From positions 234,205 to 298,204 of the forward strand of contig DIBR01000002.1 in the NCBI GenBank assembly GCA_002415025.1: a stretch of DNA of 64,000 nucleotides. Reading direction: 5' to 3'. The notes under the pieces are model-generated. The model did no database searches. It saw only the letters and a list, made by a program, of their open reading frames with translations, and was not told where the DNA came from. Numbering within the stretch: position 1 is the stretch's first letter; each line of letters opens with the position of its first letter. This document shows positions 16,551 through 25,416 of this stretch, piece after piece. This DNA is from Spongiibacteraceae bacterium UBA5047. Lineage in GTDB: Bacteria; Pseudomonadota; Gammaproteobacteria; Pseudomonadales; Spongiibacteraceae. The position numbers and the translations under genes were made by a program.

Positions 16551-17600
16551 TCAGCCTCCTGTCGGTGGCGCCGAACTGCGCCGCAGCAAACTCAGCCTGT
16601 CCAGCGGCAGGTTGTTGTCGCCGAGTATACCCTTTTCGGTTACCAGAATATCGGTTGGCAGAAACATGGGCGGCTGGCCGAGTCTCACAGAGGACGGGCT
16701 GAAAAAACGGCCTGCGTCTGTGCTCTGCAACTCAACGCCGGTTTTCGACAGCAGCAACACCCGTCCCTGAAAAAAGTCGGTAACCAGTATGCCGTCGCTT
16801 AACAGCCCGAGGTCATCCAGTTCAGTGGGCGTAAAGTAGAGCGGGATAACCTCGCCGGCAGCGCCGCCTGGTAGCTGCGCTACTGTGTAGATGCTGCCGC
16901 CGTCAGTGCCGAAAAACACCGAGCCTTCACTGCGCAGGCCATTGGGGAATCGCAGTTGGTTGTCGAGCCCCAATGCCAGTCCGCCCGCCGCAGAACCCTG
17001 CAGCCACAACTCCTGCGAGATTATTTCAAGGGGGTTGTCCGGGTTGATGGCGAGGCGGTCGATGCGCGGATTAGGCGGCAGGCAGGCCTGAGAATTAGCG
17101 TTCAGGGTGGCATCAACCACGTAGAGTTGCCGGTCTGGGCCTATCGCTATGCCATTGGGCAGACACATATCCACCAGGCTAAAAACAGGTGATAGCAGCG
17201 GCGCTGCGGTCAGTTGGCCGGCATACAACTCACCGCTGGCGCAGGCGGCGTAGAGAGTGCCGTCTTGAATAGCCAGGCCGGTGAAGTTGCAGTCGCTGTC
17301 TGCAATTGCCTGTGCGCTGAAGCCTCCGGCTTCGCGGCTGACTTCGTAGACCTGTAACCCGCCGCTGACAAACAGGCGGCCATCGTCGCTAAACACCAGG
17401 TTTTCTGCATCGGGTATATCCACCAGCGGCAGGTATTGCGAGCATTCCGAGTCAAGGCACAGTTCAGCGGCGCGGACGGTTTGCCCTGTCTCTACGGGAG
17501 GAGTGGCGGCAGGCCGTGACGATGAATCATTGCAGCCAGGCAGTAGCAATACTGTCATCGTCAACGCGCACACTGACCTAAGCGGGCTGCGAGGGGTCAT
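16551..17600 (-). CDS. Beta-propeller (SMP-30/NHL-like) lipoprotein
   Basis: Exported 349-residue protein with a lipobox LLLPGC (Cys23), so it is probably membrane-anchored. The mature part is built from repeated short strands of the type GLAIQDGTLYAAC, GIAIGPDRQLYVVD and DGILVTDFFQGRVLLL. This is characteristic of six-bladed SMP-30/gluconolactonase or NHL propellers. No catalytic metal triad can be assigned with confidence. It is divergent from the OmpA/TSP3 gene at 17.8 kb. The family name is a fold call only. Confidence 0.75.
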   Translation of the reverse strand: MTPRSPLRSVCALTMTVLLLPGCNDSSSRPAATPPVETGQTVRAAELCLDSECSQYLPLVDIPDAENLVFSDDGRLFVSGGLQVYEVSREAGGFSAQAIADSDCNFTGLAIQDGTLYAACASGELYAGQLTAAPLLSPVFSLVDMCLPNGIAIGPDRQLYVVDATLNANSQACLPPNPRIDRLAINPDNPLEIISQELWLQGSAAGGLALGLDNQLRFPNGLRSEGSVFFGTDGGSIYTVAQLPGGAAGEVIPLYFTPTELDDLGLLSDGILVTDFFQGRVLLLSKTGVELQSTDAGRFFSPSSVRLGQPPMFLPTDILVTEKGILGDNNLPLDRLSLLRRSSAPPTGG

Positions 17601-17836
17601 GAAAAGGTCGTTTCAGTCATGGTATCCGGGCGTTCGCCTGAAAAAGGCCGTTATGATTTTCTGGCCATAGTCTGTAATATCGACTATACCGCTTATTAGC
17701 AGCCAGGTTAATGCGCATTCGCGCGGCTCGATGACATAAAGCGCTTGAGCGGGAGCGGTACCGCCGGACTATCAGAATTTCTACGAACAAGAGCGCCGAT
17801 TAGATTAATTTGCCAACAAACGGGGTGTGGGCACTA

Positions 17837-19186
17837 ATGAGAACACTACTAGCTTTTTTAACGGTACTGGCGTCGCCATGGGCTTTGGCCCATGACGCGG
17901 ACAAGGACCTGGATCTGGGGCACTGGTATATAGAGGGTGCCTACAGCGCTGCTGACCTCAAGGATGCCGAGAATACTACTGAGTTTCAAAACACCAGTTG
18001 CGGCAACCTGCTGAATATTTTGCCAGGGCCTTTGGGTTGCAATGTGGGCGGGGCTCCTTTGTTCGTGCTTTTCCCGAACTCGGCAGGTCCCGGTTTGAGT
18101 CAGACGACGACAACAGAATACGACAATGGTGATGGCTTTGAGGTATCACTGGGTTATGACTTTCCGGGTGCCTTCCGTCTCGAATTGAACTACGTGGAGT
18201 TTGATAACGAGATTGATACGGTTGATGGCATGCAAACCAGCGTCAAGACTACGCTGGAGTCTCAGAAGCTGTTTGGTAACCTGTGGTTCGACTTCAACGA
18301 AGATGGAGTGGTTCAGCCCTACTTCGGTTTGGGTCTCGGCGCCGCCCGGCTGGATTTTGAAGAGTCCGATGACACTGTGCTTACCGCCCAGGCGGGTTTG
18401 GGGCTTAACTTTGCGCTGGGCTCACACGTCAAAGTTAACCTTGGTTACCGCTATTTTGAAAGCAAAGATCCCGTCTTTGAAGACTCGGTAGCCAGAGTTG
18501 ATTCGGAATATTCGGGTCAGCGCCTTATGCTCGGTCTGCGTTATGACTTCCTGCGTGACCCGCCTGTTCCGCCCGATGCTGACGGCGACGGTGTTCCCGA
18601 TATGGATGATCGGTGCCCGCAAACACCGAGAGAAGCGAAAGTTGATGCCTTTGGCTGCCCGCTGGACAGCGATCGGGACGGTGTTTTCGACTATCTGGAC
18701 CAGTGTCCGGGAACACTTGCCGGTGTTGTTGTGGATCAGAAGGGTTGTGACCTCGACGACGACCGCGACGGTGTGCCCAACGCTGCCGATAAGTGCCCGA
18801 ATACACCAGCAGGCAAGCGGGTGTTGGCCAATGGTTGCCAGTCAGTGGTATTGCAGGGTGTAACCTACCTTAGCGGCAGTGCAGAACTGACCAACTATGC
18901 CCGTCAGGTTTGTATTGATGTCGCGAAGGTCTTGAACTCGCCAGCAGCGGCCGACCTGACGGTGGAATTGCAGGGGCACACCGACAGCCAGGGTGCGGAT
19001 ACAGCAAACCTGAAGTTGTCGCAAGCGCGTGCCGAATCCATGCGTAGCTGTCTCATTCAGAATGGTGTAGCTGCGAACCGCTTGCGTGCCCAGGGTTTTG
19101 GCGAGTATCAGCCGGTAGCGTCAAATGCGACTGCCGATGGTCGTGCCCGTAACCGCCGGACTGAAATGAAAGTGCTGAATAATTAA
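17837..19186 (+). CDS. OmpA-family outer membrane protein with TSP3 repeats (copy 1)
   Basis: Outer membrane protein of 449 residues. The signal peptide ends near PWALA (residue 18). An eight-strand-like barrel follows (about 25-240), with GLGLGAARLDFEESDD and LGYRYFESKDPVFED. Three thrombospondin type-3 calcium-binding repeats follow, of the form DADGDGVPDMDDRCP. The C-terminal OmpA peptidoglycan-binding domain carries LQGHTDSQGADTANLKLSQARAE and ends RNRRTEMKVL. I chose the ATG at 17837 because the signal peptide begins there. A paralogue with the same layout lies at 33455-34783. Likely role: structural link between outer membrane and murein. Confidence 0.93.
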   Translation: MRTLLAFLTVLASPWALAHDADKDLDLGHWYIEGAYSAADLKDAENTTEFQNTSCGNLLNILPGPLGCNVGGAPLFVLFPNSAGPGLSQTTTTEYDNGDGFEVSLGYDFPGAFRLELNYVEFDNEIDTVDGMQTSVKTTLESQKLFGNLWFDFNEDGVVQPYFGLGLGAARLDFEESDDTVLTAQAGLGLNFALGSHVKVNLGYRYFESKDPVFEDSVARVDSEYSGQRLMLGLRYDFLRDPPVPPDADGDGVPDMDDRCPQTPREAKVDAFGCPLDSDRDGVFDYLDQCPGTLAGVVVDQKGCDLDDDRDGVPNAADKCPNTPAGKRVLANGCQSVVLQGVTYLSGSAELTNYARQVCIDVAKVLNSPAAADLTVELQGHTDSQGADTANLKLSQARAESMRSCLIQNGVAANRLRAQGFGEYQPVASNATADGRARNRRTEMKVLNN

Positions 19187-19255
19187 CAGCGCCAGCGCCC
19201 CGGCTGTTGTGCATGTTGTCATGCATGACGTCGCAGGGCGCGCCTTTTACTCAAT

Positions 19256-20314
19256 CTACCAGAGCGCCATTTGCGCATTCGACGGGTTGCGAAAGTGACC
19301 GCTGTCCAATGTGTGATGGCGCTCATTGGTCAGCCCCAGTTTTCGTGCGGCTAGCATAAACCGCTGTCGAATCAGGTCTGCGTAAACTCCTTCGCCGCGC
19401 ATGCGGCTACCAAACTCGCTGTCATACAGCTTGCCGCCGCGCAGTGCGCGTATACGGCTTTCAACGTGGGCCGCCCGCTCGGGAAAATGTTGCTGCAACC
19501 AGTTCAGAAACAAGGGCGCCACTTCGTGCGGCAGGCGCAGCAGGATATAGCTGGCGCCGGTGGCGCCAGCGCCAGCCACCGCCGCAAGAATCGCTTCGAT
19601 TTCAGGTTCGTTGATAAGGGGAATGACGGGCGCAACCAGCACCTTGACGGGTACACCAGCTCGGCTGAGCTGCTCTATTACACGCAGGCGCATGGCCGGT
19701 GATGCCGTGCGCGGTTCCAGTGTGCGTTTGAGGTGCTTACTCAAAGTGGTCATGCTAACGGTCACTTGAATCAGGTTGTCTTGCGCCAGTTGTGTCAGCA
19801 AGTCTGTATCGCGCAGTATCAATCCACTCTTGGTGATGATGGAAAGGGGCTGTTTGAAATCAAGAGCAATGCTCAGTAATTTACGGGTGATTTCCAGGCG
19901 GCGCTCAGCTGGCTGATAGGCATCGGTGTTTATGCCCAGTGCAATGGGCTCGCAGCGATAACCGGGCCGGGAAAGTTCCTGGGCCAGCAATTCCGGGGCG
20001 TTGATTTTGGCGCTGATCCGTGTTTCGAAATCGAGCCCTGGAGACAGGTCCAAATAACTGTGGCTCGGTCTGGCAAAGCAATAGACGCAGCCCTGCTCAC
20101 AGCCGCGGTAAGGGTTTATGGATTGGGTAAAGGGGATGTCGGGTGACTTGTTGCGTGTGATCAGGCTTTTGGCCGTCTCAAGCCGGACCTCTGTGTCGGG
20201 ATTGGTCGGCGGTTCGCCGTGTTCGTCCAGTTCCACCACATGGATGGCAAAGCGACCGGTCATGGACGATGAACTGCCGCGCCCTTTGATGGTGTGTTTC
20301 GACGGGGGGTGCAC
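19256..20314 (-). CDS. PA0069-family radical SAM protein (spore photoproduct lyase-like)
   Basis: Radical SAM protein of 352 residues, related to the SplB/Rv2578c group. The cluster cysteines are Cys72, Cys76 and Cys79 in GCEQGCVYCF. Family phrases include KGRG near the start, SINPYRGC, ITKSGLILRDTDLL and LLRLPHEV. The GTG at 20314 is preferred because it retains the KGRG segment and has GAGG nine bases upstream. A near-perfect LexA operator lies 14 bases before the start. I recall P. aeruginosa PA0069 being in its LexA regulon. A DNA-lesion-related role is therefore likely, but the reaction is not established. Confidence 0.88.
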   Translation of the reverse strand: MHPPSKHTIKGRGSSSSMTGRFAIHVVELDEHGEPPTNPDTEVRLETAKSLITRNKSPDIPFTQSINPYRGCEQGCVYCFARPSHSYLDLSPGLDFETRISAKINAPELLAQELSRPGYRCEPIALGINTDAYQPAERRLEITRKLLSIALDFKQPLSIITKSGLILRDTDLLTQLAQDNLIQVTVSMTTLSKHLKRTLEPRTASPAMRLRVIEQLSRAGVPVKVLVAPVIPLINEPEIEAILAAVAGAGATGASYILLRLPHEVAPLFLNWLQQHFPERAAHVESRIRALRGGKLYDSEFGSRMRGEGVYADLIRQRFMLAARKLGLTNERHHTLDSGHFRNPSNAQMALW

Positions 20315-20328
20315 TGGCCTGCCTCAAA

Positions 20329-20348
20329 TACTGTGTATCCATACAGTA
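20329..20348. promoter_or_regulatory. LexA (SOS) box upstream of the PA0069-like gene
   Basis: The sequence tactgtgtatccatacagta has the full CTGT-N8-ACAG core flanked by TA on both sides, essentially the gammaproteobacterial LexA consensus. The palindrome extends to 20325-20352 (CAAA...TTTG). It lies 14 bases from the GTG of the radical SAM gene and about 95 bases from the divergent AraC start, so the radical SAM gene is the expected target. Confidence 0.88.
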
Positions 20349-20443
20349 TTTGGATTGTTGCGAGATCGCAATAGGGATAGTCTGAGAGAACGTTTAAGCT
20401 CAAGCGCAGTACCCGGGAACCCGATTATGACGACAACAATACG

Positions 20444-21631
20444 ATGAGTCTCGCTGCGCTCGCCGCGCTGCTGGTTATCGCCCAGCTGGGTTTGTTGATT
20501 GTCATCCTGCTGGTCATTGACGCGCCGGCAATCCGTACGGCAAACCGCCTGCTGGCAGCGATACTGCTGATTATTGGCGGCAACCTGCTGCTGTTTTTCT
20601 GGAAAGAAAGCGGTACCACCCCCTTTCCCGACTACTATCGGCGGGTGCTCTATATCGCCTGCCTGGCGATTGCGCCGCTGTTGTTGTTTTATACGCAGGC
20701 TATGGTTCAGCCTTCGTTTCGCGTTCATCGGCGCCAATTGTGGCATTTTGCGCCGGTGCTCCTGCTCCTGCTTGCCAGTTTGCCGGCAGCCGGCCTGTTC
20801 AGTGATCCGCAGGCTGGCGCGCACGTGTCTACCGACGACAGTCCACGGCTGGTTTGGCTAACGAGTCTGGTCACGCTTTTGGCCAGCGCCTGGGGCACGG
20901 TTTACGCGTTGGCCGGATTGCGTTTGATTGCCCGTTATCAGCGTGGTCTGCGCGATCGCTTTTCCAGTCTGGAGGCTGTGAGCCTGCGCTGGCTGCGCCG
21001 TATTCTCTATCTCTTCGTGGGCATGAATCTGGTGTTGGTACCGGTGGCGCTGTTGCGCATCGTGGTGGGTGGCGCGCTTCACCCCGTTCTCTACGTCATG
21101 TTGCCGACCAGCGTGCTGCTGCTTTACTACGTAGCCATTGCCGGTTTTCGTCGTGCGCAACTGTTCTACGCGCAACCGGTGATTGCGCACCTGCTGGATG
21201 AACCGCTGGCTGCGCCGGAACCGCCGGATGCTGCTTCGAGTACCGAAAGCAAAACCAAATACGCCCGGTCGGGGCTTGATGAAGGGGCCTGCAGGCAATT
21301 CTGGCAGGAGCTGACCCGGTTGATGGTTGAGCAGAAGCCTTATCTGGACGACCAGTTGCAGCTTGCCGCGCTCGCCGAACGCCTGGGTATCAGCACCCAC
21401 GAACTGAGCCAGGTGTTGAGCACCTGTGCCGGGCAGAATTTCTACGATTTTGTTAACGGCTACCGGGTGCGCGAAGTGCAGGCTTTGATGGCCGAGCCCG
21501 CCAATCGGGATTGCTCCCTGCTGCAGTTGGCGGAGGACGCCGGTTTTCGCAGCAAGTCGACCTTCAATAAATATTTCAAGGGCGTGACCGGTATGACTCC
21601 CGGTGAATATCGGGGCACCCTTTCCTCGTAA
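20444..21631 (+). CDS. Membrane-anchored AraC-family transcriptional regulator
   Basis: Regulator of 395 residues. The N-terminal half (about 1-240) has about seven predicted membrane helices. The C-terminal AraC domain (about 290-392) has both helix-turn-helix units: LAALAERLGISTHELSQVL and LLQLAEDAGFRSKSTFNKYFKGVTGMTPGEYR. This 7TM-AraC layout is known in marine proteobacteria and Bacteroidetes. The membrane part presumably senses a ligand or lipid. The PAP2 phosphatase gene begins 105 bases downstream on the same strand and is a possible target. Confidence 0.88.
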   Translation: MSLAALAALLVIAQLGLLIVILLVIDAPAIRTANRLLAAILLIIGGNLLLFFWKESGTTPFPDYYRRVLYIACLAIAPLLLFYTQAMVQPSFRVHRRQLWHFAPVLLLLLASLPAAGLFSDPQAGAHVSTDDSPRLVWLTSLVTLLASAWGTVYALAGLRLIARYQRGLRDRFSSLEAVSLRWLRRILYLFVGMNLVLVPVALLRIVVGGALHPVLYVMLPTSVLLLYYVAIAGFRRAQLFYAQPVIAHLLDEPLAAPEPPDAASSTESKTKYARSGLDEGACRQFWQELTRLMVEQKPYLDDQLQLAALAERLGISTHELSQVLSTCAGQNFYDFVNGYRVREVQALMAEPANRDCSLLQLAEDAGFRSKSTFNKYFKGVTGMTPGEYRGTLSS

Positions 21632-21736
21632 ACCTGCCCGCCTGAACTTTCAGCCCTCTCTGGGTCGCGCCGGTCGGCGAGGTCGAACCGCAGGGCTTTC
21701 TGCGCGACAAAGGCCTTTTTATTCCGGAGACAAGGT

Positions 21737-22615
21737 ATGGCTGAGAGCATTCTGCTTTGGGGCGCTGATTTTATTGTTACCCTGCAACAATTCACCTGGT
21801 GGCCCTGGGAGGGCCTGATGCGCTTTGTTAGCGGGCTTGGGGGCATGGGCTACCTGTTTATGGTCCCGCTTGTATTGTGGGGCGTTGATCGCCGGCTGGG
21901 AGTGAGTCTCGTGCTTTTGCTGGCGCTGACGATGTACCTCAATACGGTGGTCAAGGAATGGTTTGAGCTGGCCCGGCCCTATATGACGGATTCCCGCATC
22001 CTGTCGGAGGGTGAGATCGGTTACAGCTTTCCCAGTGGGCACGCCCAGCTTGTGGTCGTGTTCTGGGGGCTGCTCGCGCTGTGGGTAGGCAAGCGCTGGT
22101 TCACGGGTTTGTGCCTGATGCTGATGTTCCTGACGGGCCTGTCTCGTTCCTATCTGGGAGTGCATTATCCAAGTGATGTTGTGGTGGGGTGGCTGCTGGG
22201 CGGCCTGACCCTGTGGGCGTGGCAGCATTGGGCGGGTGTGCGGCAGGGCGGGATACTTGAGCATTGCTCGCTATCACAGCGCGCCGTTGCCTTGTTTGTT
22301 GTCACCGCGGTGCTGCTGGCGGTGGCGGTTTTGCTTGGCTCGACGGCGATGGTCTACGGCAGTTTGGGTATGGGCCTGGCGGCCGGGTTGTCGGCGCTGG
22401 TGGTGGCTGATGCACCGCACATGCTCAGTGTGGCAAGGCGTGCGCTGCGCTGCGGTCTGGGCCTGGCGGTGATGTTTGCGACGCTGGCGTTATTGTCGAA
22501 GATAGCTGGCTGGAGTTCGCTGCCCGCCGCCGTTGACAGTTTTATGTTAACGGGGTTGTTTGCGGTGGTGATAACAGCGTTGTTGCCGTGGTTGTTTCAG
22601 CGGGTGCGGCTATAG
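21737..22615 (+). CDS. PAP2-superfamily membrane phosphatase
   Basis: Integral membrane protein of 292 residues with the three PAP2 motifs: KEWFELARP (KxxxxxxRP), YSFPSGHA (PSGH) and SRSYLGVHYPSDV (SRxxxxxHxxxD). These form a phosphohistidine active site facing the periplasm. Likely substrates are undecaprenyl diphosphate, phosphatidylglycerophosphate or phosphatidic acid. About 120 extra C-terminal residues form further hydrophobic segments. The ATG at 21737 has GGAGACAAGG upstream. Confidence 0.88.
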   Translation: MAESILLWGADFIVTLQQFTWWPWEGLMRFVSGLGGMGYLFMVPLVLWGVDRRLGVSLVLLLALTMYLNTVVKEWFELARPYMTDSRILSEGEIGYSFPSGHAQLVVVFWGLLALWVGKRWFTGLCLMLMFLTGLSRSYLGVHYPSDVVVGWLLGGLTLWAWQHWAGVRQGGILEHCSLSQRAVALFVVTAVLLAVAVLLGSTAMVYGSLGMGLAAGLSALVVADAPHMLSVARRALRCGLGLAVMFATLALLSKIAGWSSLPAAVDSFMLTGLFAVVITALLPWLFQRVRL

Positions 22616-22655
22616 TGGGAAATCCAATATTGTCTGACAGGGCCGCTCGGGCAAA

Positions 22656-22850
22656 TTCGCTGGCAGGGCCAGCTCCCACAAAGGCCTGATTGGGGAATTC
22701 TATGTTTGACTGCAAGCGCTGAATGACGCTCTCCCTAGCCCCGACCCTCCACCAAGGGGGAGAGGGTTGGGTTGAGGGTTTGTGGGAGCCAGCCCTGCTG
22801 GCGAACTGATTGGCCCCCTTAGGTTGTTCGCGAGCGAGGCTGGCTCCCGC
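22656..22850. repeat. REP palindrome cluster (three units plus a C/G-rich palindrome)
   Basis: Three related units lie here: 22656-22680 in one orientation, 22781-22805 inverted, and 22827-22850 in the first orientation but diverged. The core reads TGTGGGAGCCAGCCCTGCTG. A different palindrome with CCCTCC and GGGGGAGAGGG arms lies at about 22729-22780. The units resemble pseudomonad REP sequences. The cluster fills the gap between the convergent PAP2 and TonB-receptor genes; no gene is visible in it. Confidence 0.8.
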
Positions 22851-22877
22851 CCGAAACTGTATCGGAAGCCGGATTGT

Positions 22878-25250
22878 TCAGGGGTAGCGGTAGGCCACTT
22901 GCAGACCCCAGGTTCTCGGTGAGTTGGGGCCAAGGCTGGTGATCACTCCGTCTACGCCAAGACCGAGTGGCACCGGGCGGAAGAAAATCTGGTCTTTATC
23001 TTCCAGGCTTTCGACAAAGGCATCAACGCTCAAGGTTTCGTTGGGGCTGATCCAGCTCAGGCGCAGGTCTGTGTTGCTGAAGCTGTCCAGGCGGTCAACG
23101 TCGTCGCGGTTGTAGTGGCGCAGGAAGTAAGTATCAGTCCAGGTGGTTTTCAGTACGGCGCGAACAGAGCCCCAGTTACCCAGTGGGCGCTGGTAGTTCA
23201 GTAGCAGTGAGGCTTTGTAGCGCGGCGTATCCTGCAGGTCATTGCCGGAAAGATCCTGCTCTCCCGCCGGGCAGCCCGGGTCTGACAGGCTCGGAAAAGC
23301 CGGGTCTGAAGAGCAGAAGTCGTCAAAGGTGCCCTTGAGGTAGCCCAGCGATATAACCGTATAAAGATTGGCGGTCGCCGCGATACTCATATCAATTTCC
23401 AGGCCGGATAGGCTGGCGGTAGCCGCGTTTTCGGTGACGGTGGAGGTTTCGCGCACCTGCTGTACCTGCAGATTGCTGTAGTCGTAGGCGAAAGCCACGG
23501 CATTGAGTTGCAGGCGACCTTCAAGGAAGCGGTTTTTGCTGCCGACTTCAAAGGCATTGAGTTGCTCGGCTTCGACCTCGTTCAGCTCGCCGTCGTCGTC
23601 CACTTCACCAAAGCCATTCTTGTAGCCGCGTGCGAACTTGGCGTAGACCATGTAGTCATCATGGAAGAACCACTTGGCACCCAGCTCGCCGGTTGGCTCC
23701 TCGAACTCTACGCCGAAGGAGGTTGTGCCGCCGGAAATACCCGCGGACCGAATCCGGTTATCGCGATTGGGCAGCACAAGCTCCACTTCATTGATCTCGA
23801 ACAGCTCCTGTTCGTCGCGGTTGATCCGCAGGCCGCCAAAGAGTTCGAGGTCGGGGGCGGAGCTAAGCCACTGTTTCAGGCGCAGGTTGCCGCTGACATA
23901 AACGGCTTCGCTGGTGAGCGTTTCCTTGGCCTGCGGGGTGCTGACATCCAGGTCGTAAATACTGCCGCCGGTGGGCAGGGGGAGTCCGAGCACTGAGTCG
24001 GCAAGATCGATCTTGGCTTTAACAAAATTCAGCGCTGTCAGCTGGCTCTCCTGCCGGGCGCGGAATACGCCGACTATCCAGTTGAAGGCGTCGTCGTTTT
24101 GGGAGGCCAGTCGCAATTCCTGAACCAGTGAATCGTCCTGCTCTTTGCGCAATACATCGACAATAGTGGCTTCGGTGCCATCAACATCAAGCGGGCGAAA
24201 GGCGAAATCGGCGCTTTTGCCCACGAGCAGGGTCAGGTCGACATTGCCCAGCAGAGGCAGATCTTCCATGGCCCACACGGCTTCCGCGTCGATGCGCTCT
24301 ACATCGATCTGATAGTCGTCGAAGTCGCGCTCGCCAAACAGGGCTTTGGCCTGATCGCTGAAGATCAAACGGTGTGCCCGGGCGCGCACTTTGGTTCGAT
24401 CCTGCGGCAGCGGGTCTGCGCCAAACTCCTCCAGTGAGCCGTTGTTGCGGGTGAGGGAGGTGGCGCTGGAGATGCGGTATTGGTCGCGTTGAAAGTACTT
24501 GTAGCGCAGGTTGAGTTGCAGGGCATCGGCGGGCTGGGATTGCAGCCAGAGGCGCAGCATCTGGTCATCTTTGGTATCGCCGTTGAAGCGTTCGTTTTCG
24601 GCAATGAGGTTGGTGACCAGGCCCTCACGCCAGTGATCGCTGGCTACCAGACGCGCATTGAGCCAGTTGCCGGGGAGCAGCGGTGCATTGATCATTGCGC
24701 GGTAGCGGCGCTCGTCCAGGCTGGCCACTCTGGCGTCGGCCTTCACTTCAAAGACATCGACGGGCGGGTTCCAGCGCAGGTTGAGGGCGCCAGCGGTGGC
24801 GTTGCGGCCGTAAACCGTGCCCGAGGGGCCGCGCAGCAGCTCGATAGCGGCAAGATCGTAGTAGTTGCCGCCCACATTGTTATTGGGAATAAACAGCCCG
24901 TTCTCGTGAAACGCCACCGGCGGCACGCCAATCAGGTCGGCGCCTATGCCGCGAATGGTCATGTTTTCGCGGCCGCGCGTGACCACGCCGGGGGTCATTT
25001 CAGCCAGGTTGAAGGGGTCTTCGATATTGGCGGCACTGAGCAATTCCTCGTCCAGCGCGGTTACCGAGGCGCCAACGTCCTGCAGGGACTCCTCCCGCTT
25101 GTTAACGGTGACAATGATTTCTTCGATGATCAGCGGTCGCTTTTGGGCGCTGCTGCGTTCACTGGTGGCTGGGGTGCCGGGTTGCCCCAGCGCAGACCAG
25201 CTGATGATGGCAAAGCAAAGGGCGAGACCTGAGGGGATCGTCCTGATCAT
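22878..25250 (-). CDS. TonB-dependent receptor (1)
   Basis: Outer membrane active transporter of 790 residues. The signal peptide ends near WSALG (about residue 22). A TonB-box-like IIEEIIVTVNKREESLQ is followed by a plug domain with NMTIRGIG and IELLRGPSGTVYGRNATAGALN. The 22-strand barrel fills the rest and ends in an aromatic strand (VAYRYP). Receptors of this plug wording are common in marine gammaproteobacteria and sphingomonads and import varied organic compounds, not only siderophores. No neighbouring gene reveals its substrate. Its 3' end abuts a REP cluster. Confidence 0.93.
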   Translation of the reverse strand: MIRTIPSGLALCFAIISWSALGQPGTPATSERSSAQKRPLIIEEIIVTVNKREESLQDVGASVTALDEELLSAANIEDPFNLAEMTPGVVTRGRENMTIRGIGADLIGVPPVAFHENGLFIPNNNVGGNYYDLAAIELLRGPSGTVYGRNATAGALNLRWNPPVDVFEVKADARVASLDERRYRAMINAPLLPGNWLNARLVASDHWREGLVTNLIAENERFNGDTKDDQMLRLWLQSQPADALQLNLRYKYFQRDQYRISSATSLTRNNGSLEEFGADPLPQDRTKVRARAHRLIFSDQAKALFGERDFDDYQIDVERIDAEAVWAMEDLPLLGNVDLTLLVGKSADFAFRPLDVDGTEATIVDVLRKEQDDSLVQELRLASQNDDAFNWIVGVFRARQESQLTALNFVKAKIDLADSVLGLPLPTGGSIYDLDVSTPQAKETLTSEAVYVSGNLRLKQWLSSAPDLELFGGLRINRDEQELFEINEVELVLPNRDNRIRSAGISGGTTSFGVEFEEPTGELGAKWFFHDDYMVYAKFARGYKNGFGEVDDDGELNEVEAEQLNAFEVGSKNRFLEGRLQLNAVAFAYDYSNLQVQQVRETSTVTENAATASLSGLEIDMSIAATANLYTVISLGYLKGTFDDFCSSDPAFPSLSDPGCPAGEQDLSGNDLQDTPRYKASLLLNYQRPLGNWGSVRAVLKTTWTDTYFLRHYNRDDVDRLDSFSNTDLRLSWISPNETLSVDAFVESLEDKDQIFFRPVPLGLGVDGVITSLGPNSPRTWGLQVAYRYP

Positions 25251-25416
25251 GGTGTTCCTCCGCGAAGGTTCTTGTTATAGGGCGACCAGATTAGGCTTGG
25301 GGAGCGGCTAGCGGCGACCTCGCCGACCGGGACGAACCTCGCACGCGCTATGTATCGTGAAGACGGCGTGAAAAAGGGTTATGGTAGGCGCTGATTGATT
25401 GCTGCCTGAGAGTCTC

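Noticed and set aside
19187..19255. Possible terminator between the first OmpA gene and the radical SAM gene
   Set aside because: GC-rich sequence with only a four-base stem and no T-run that fits.
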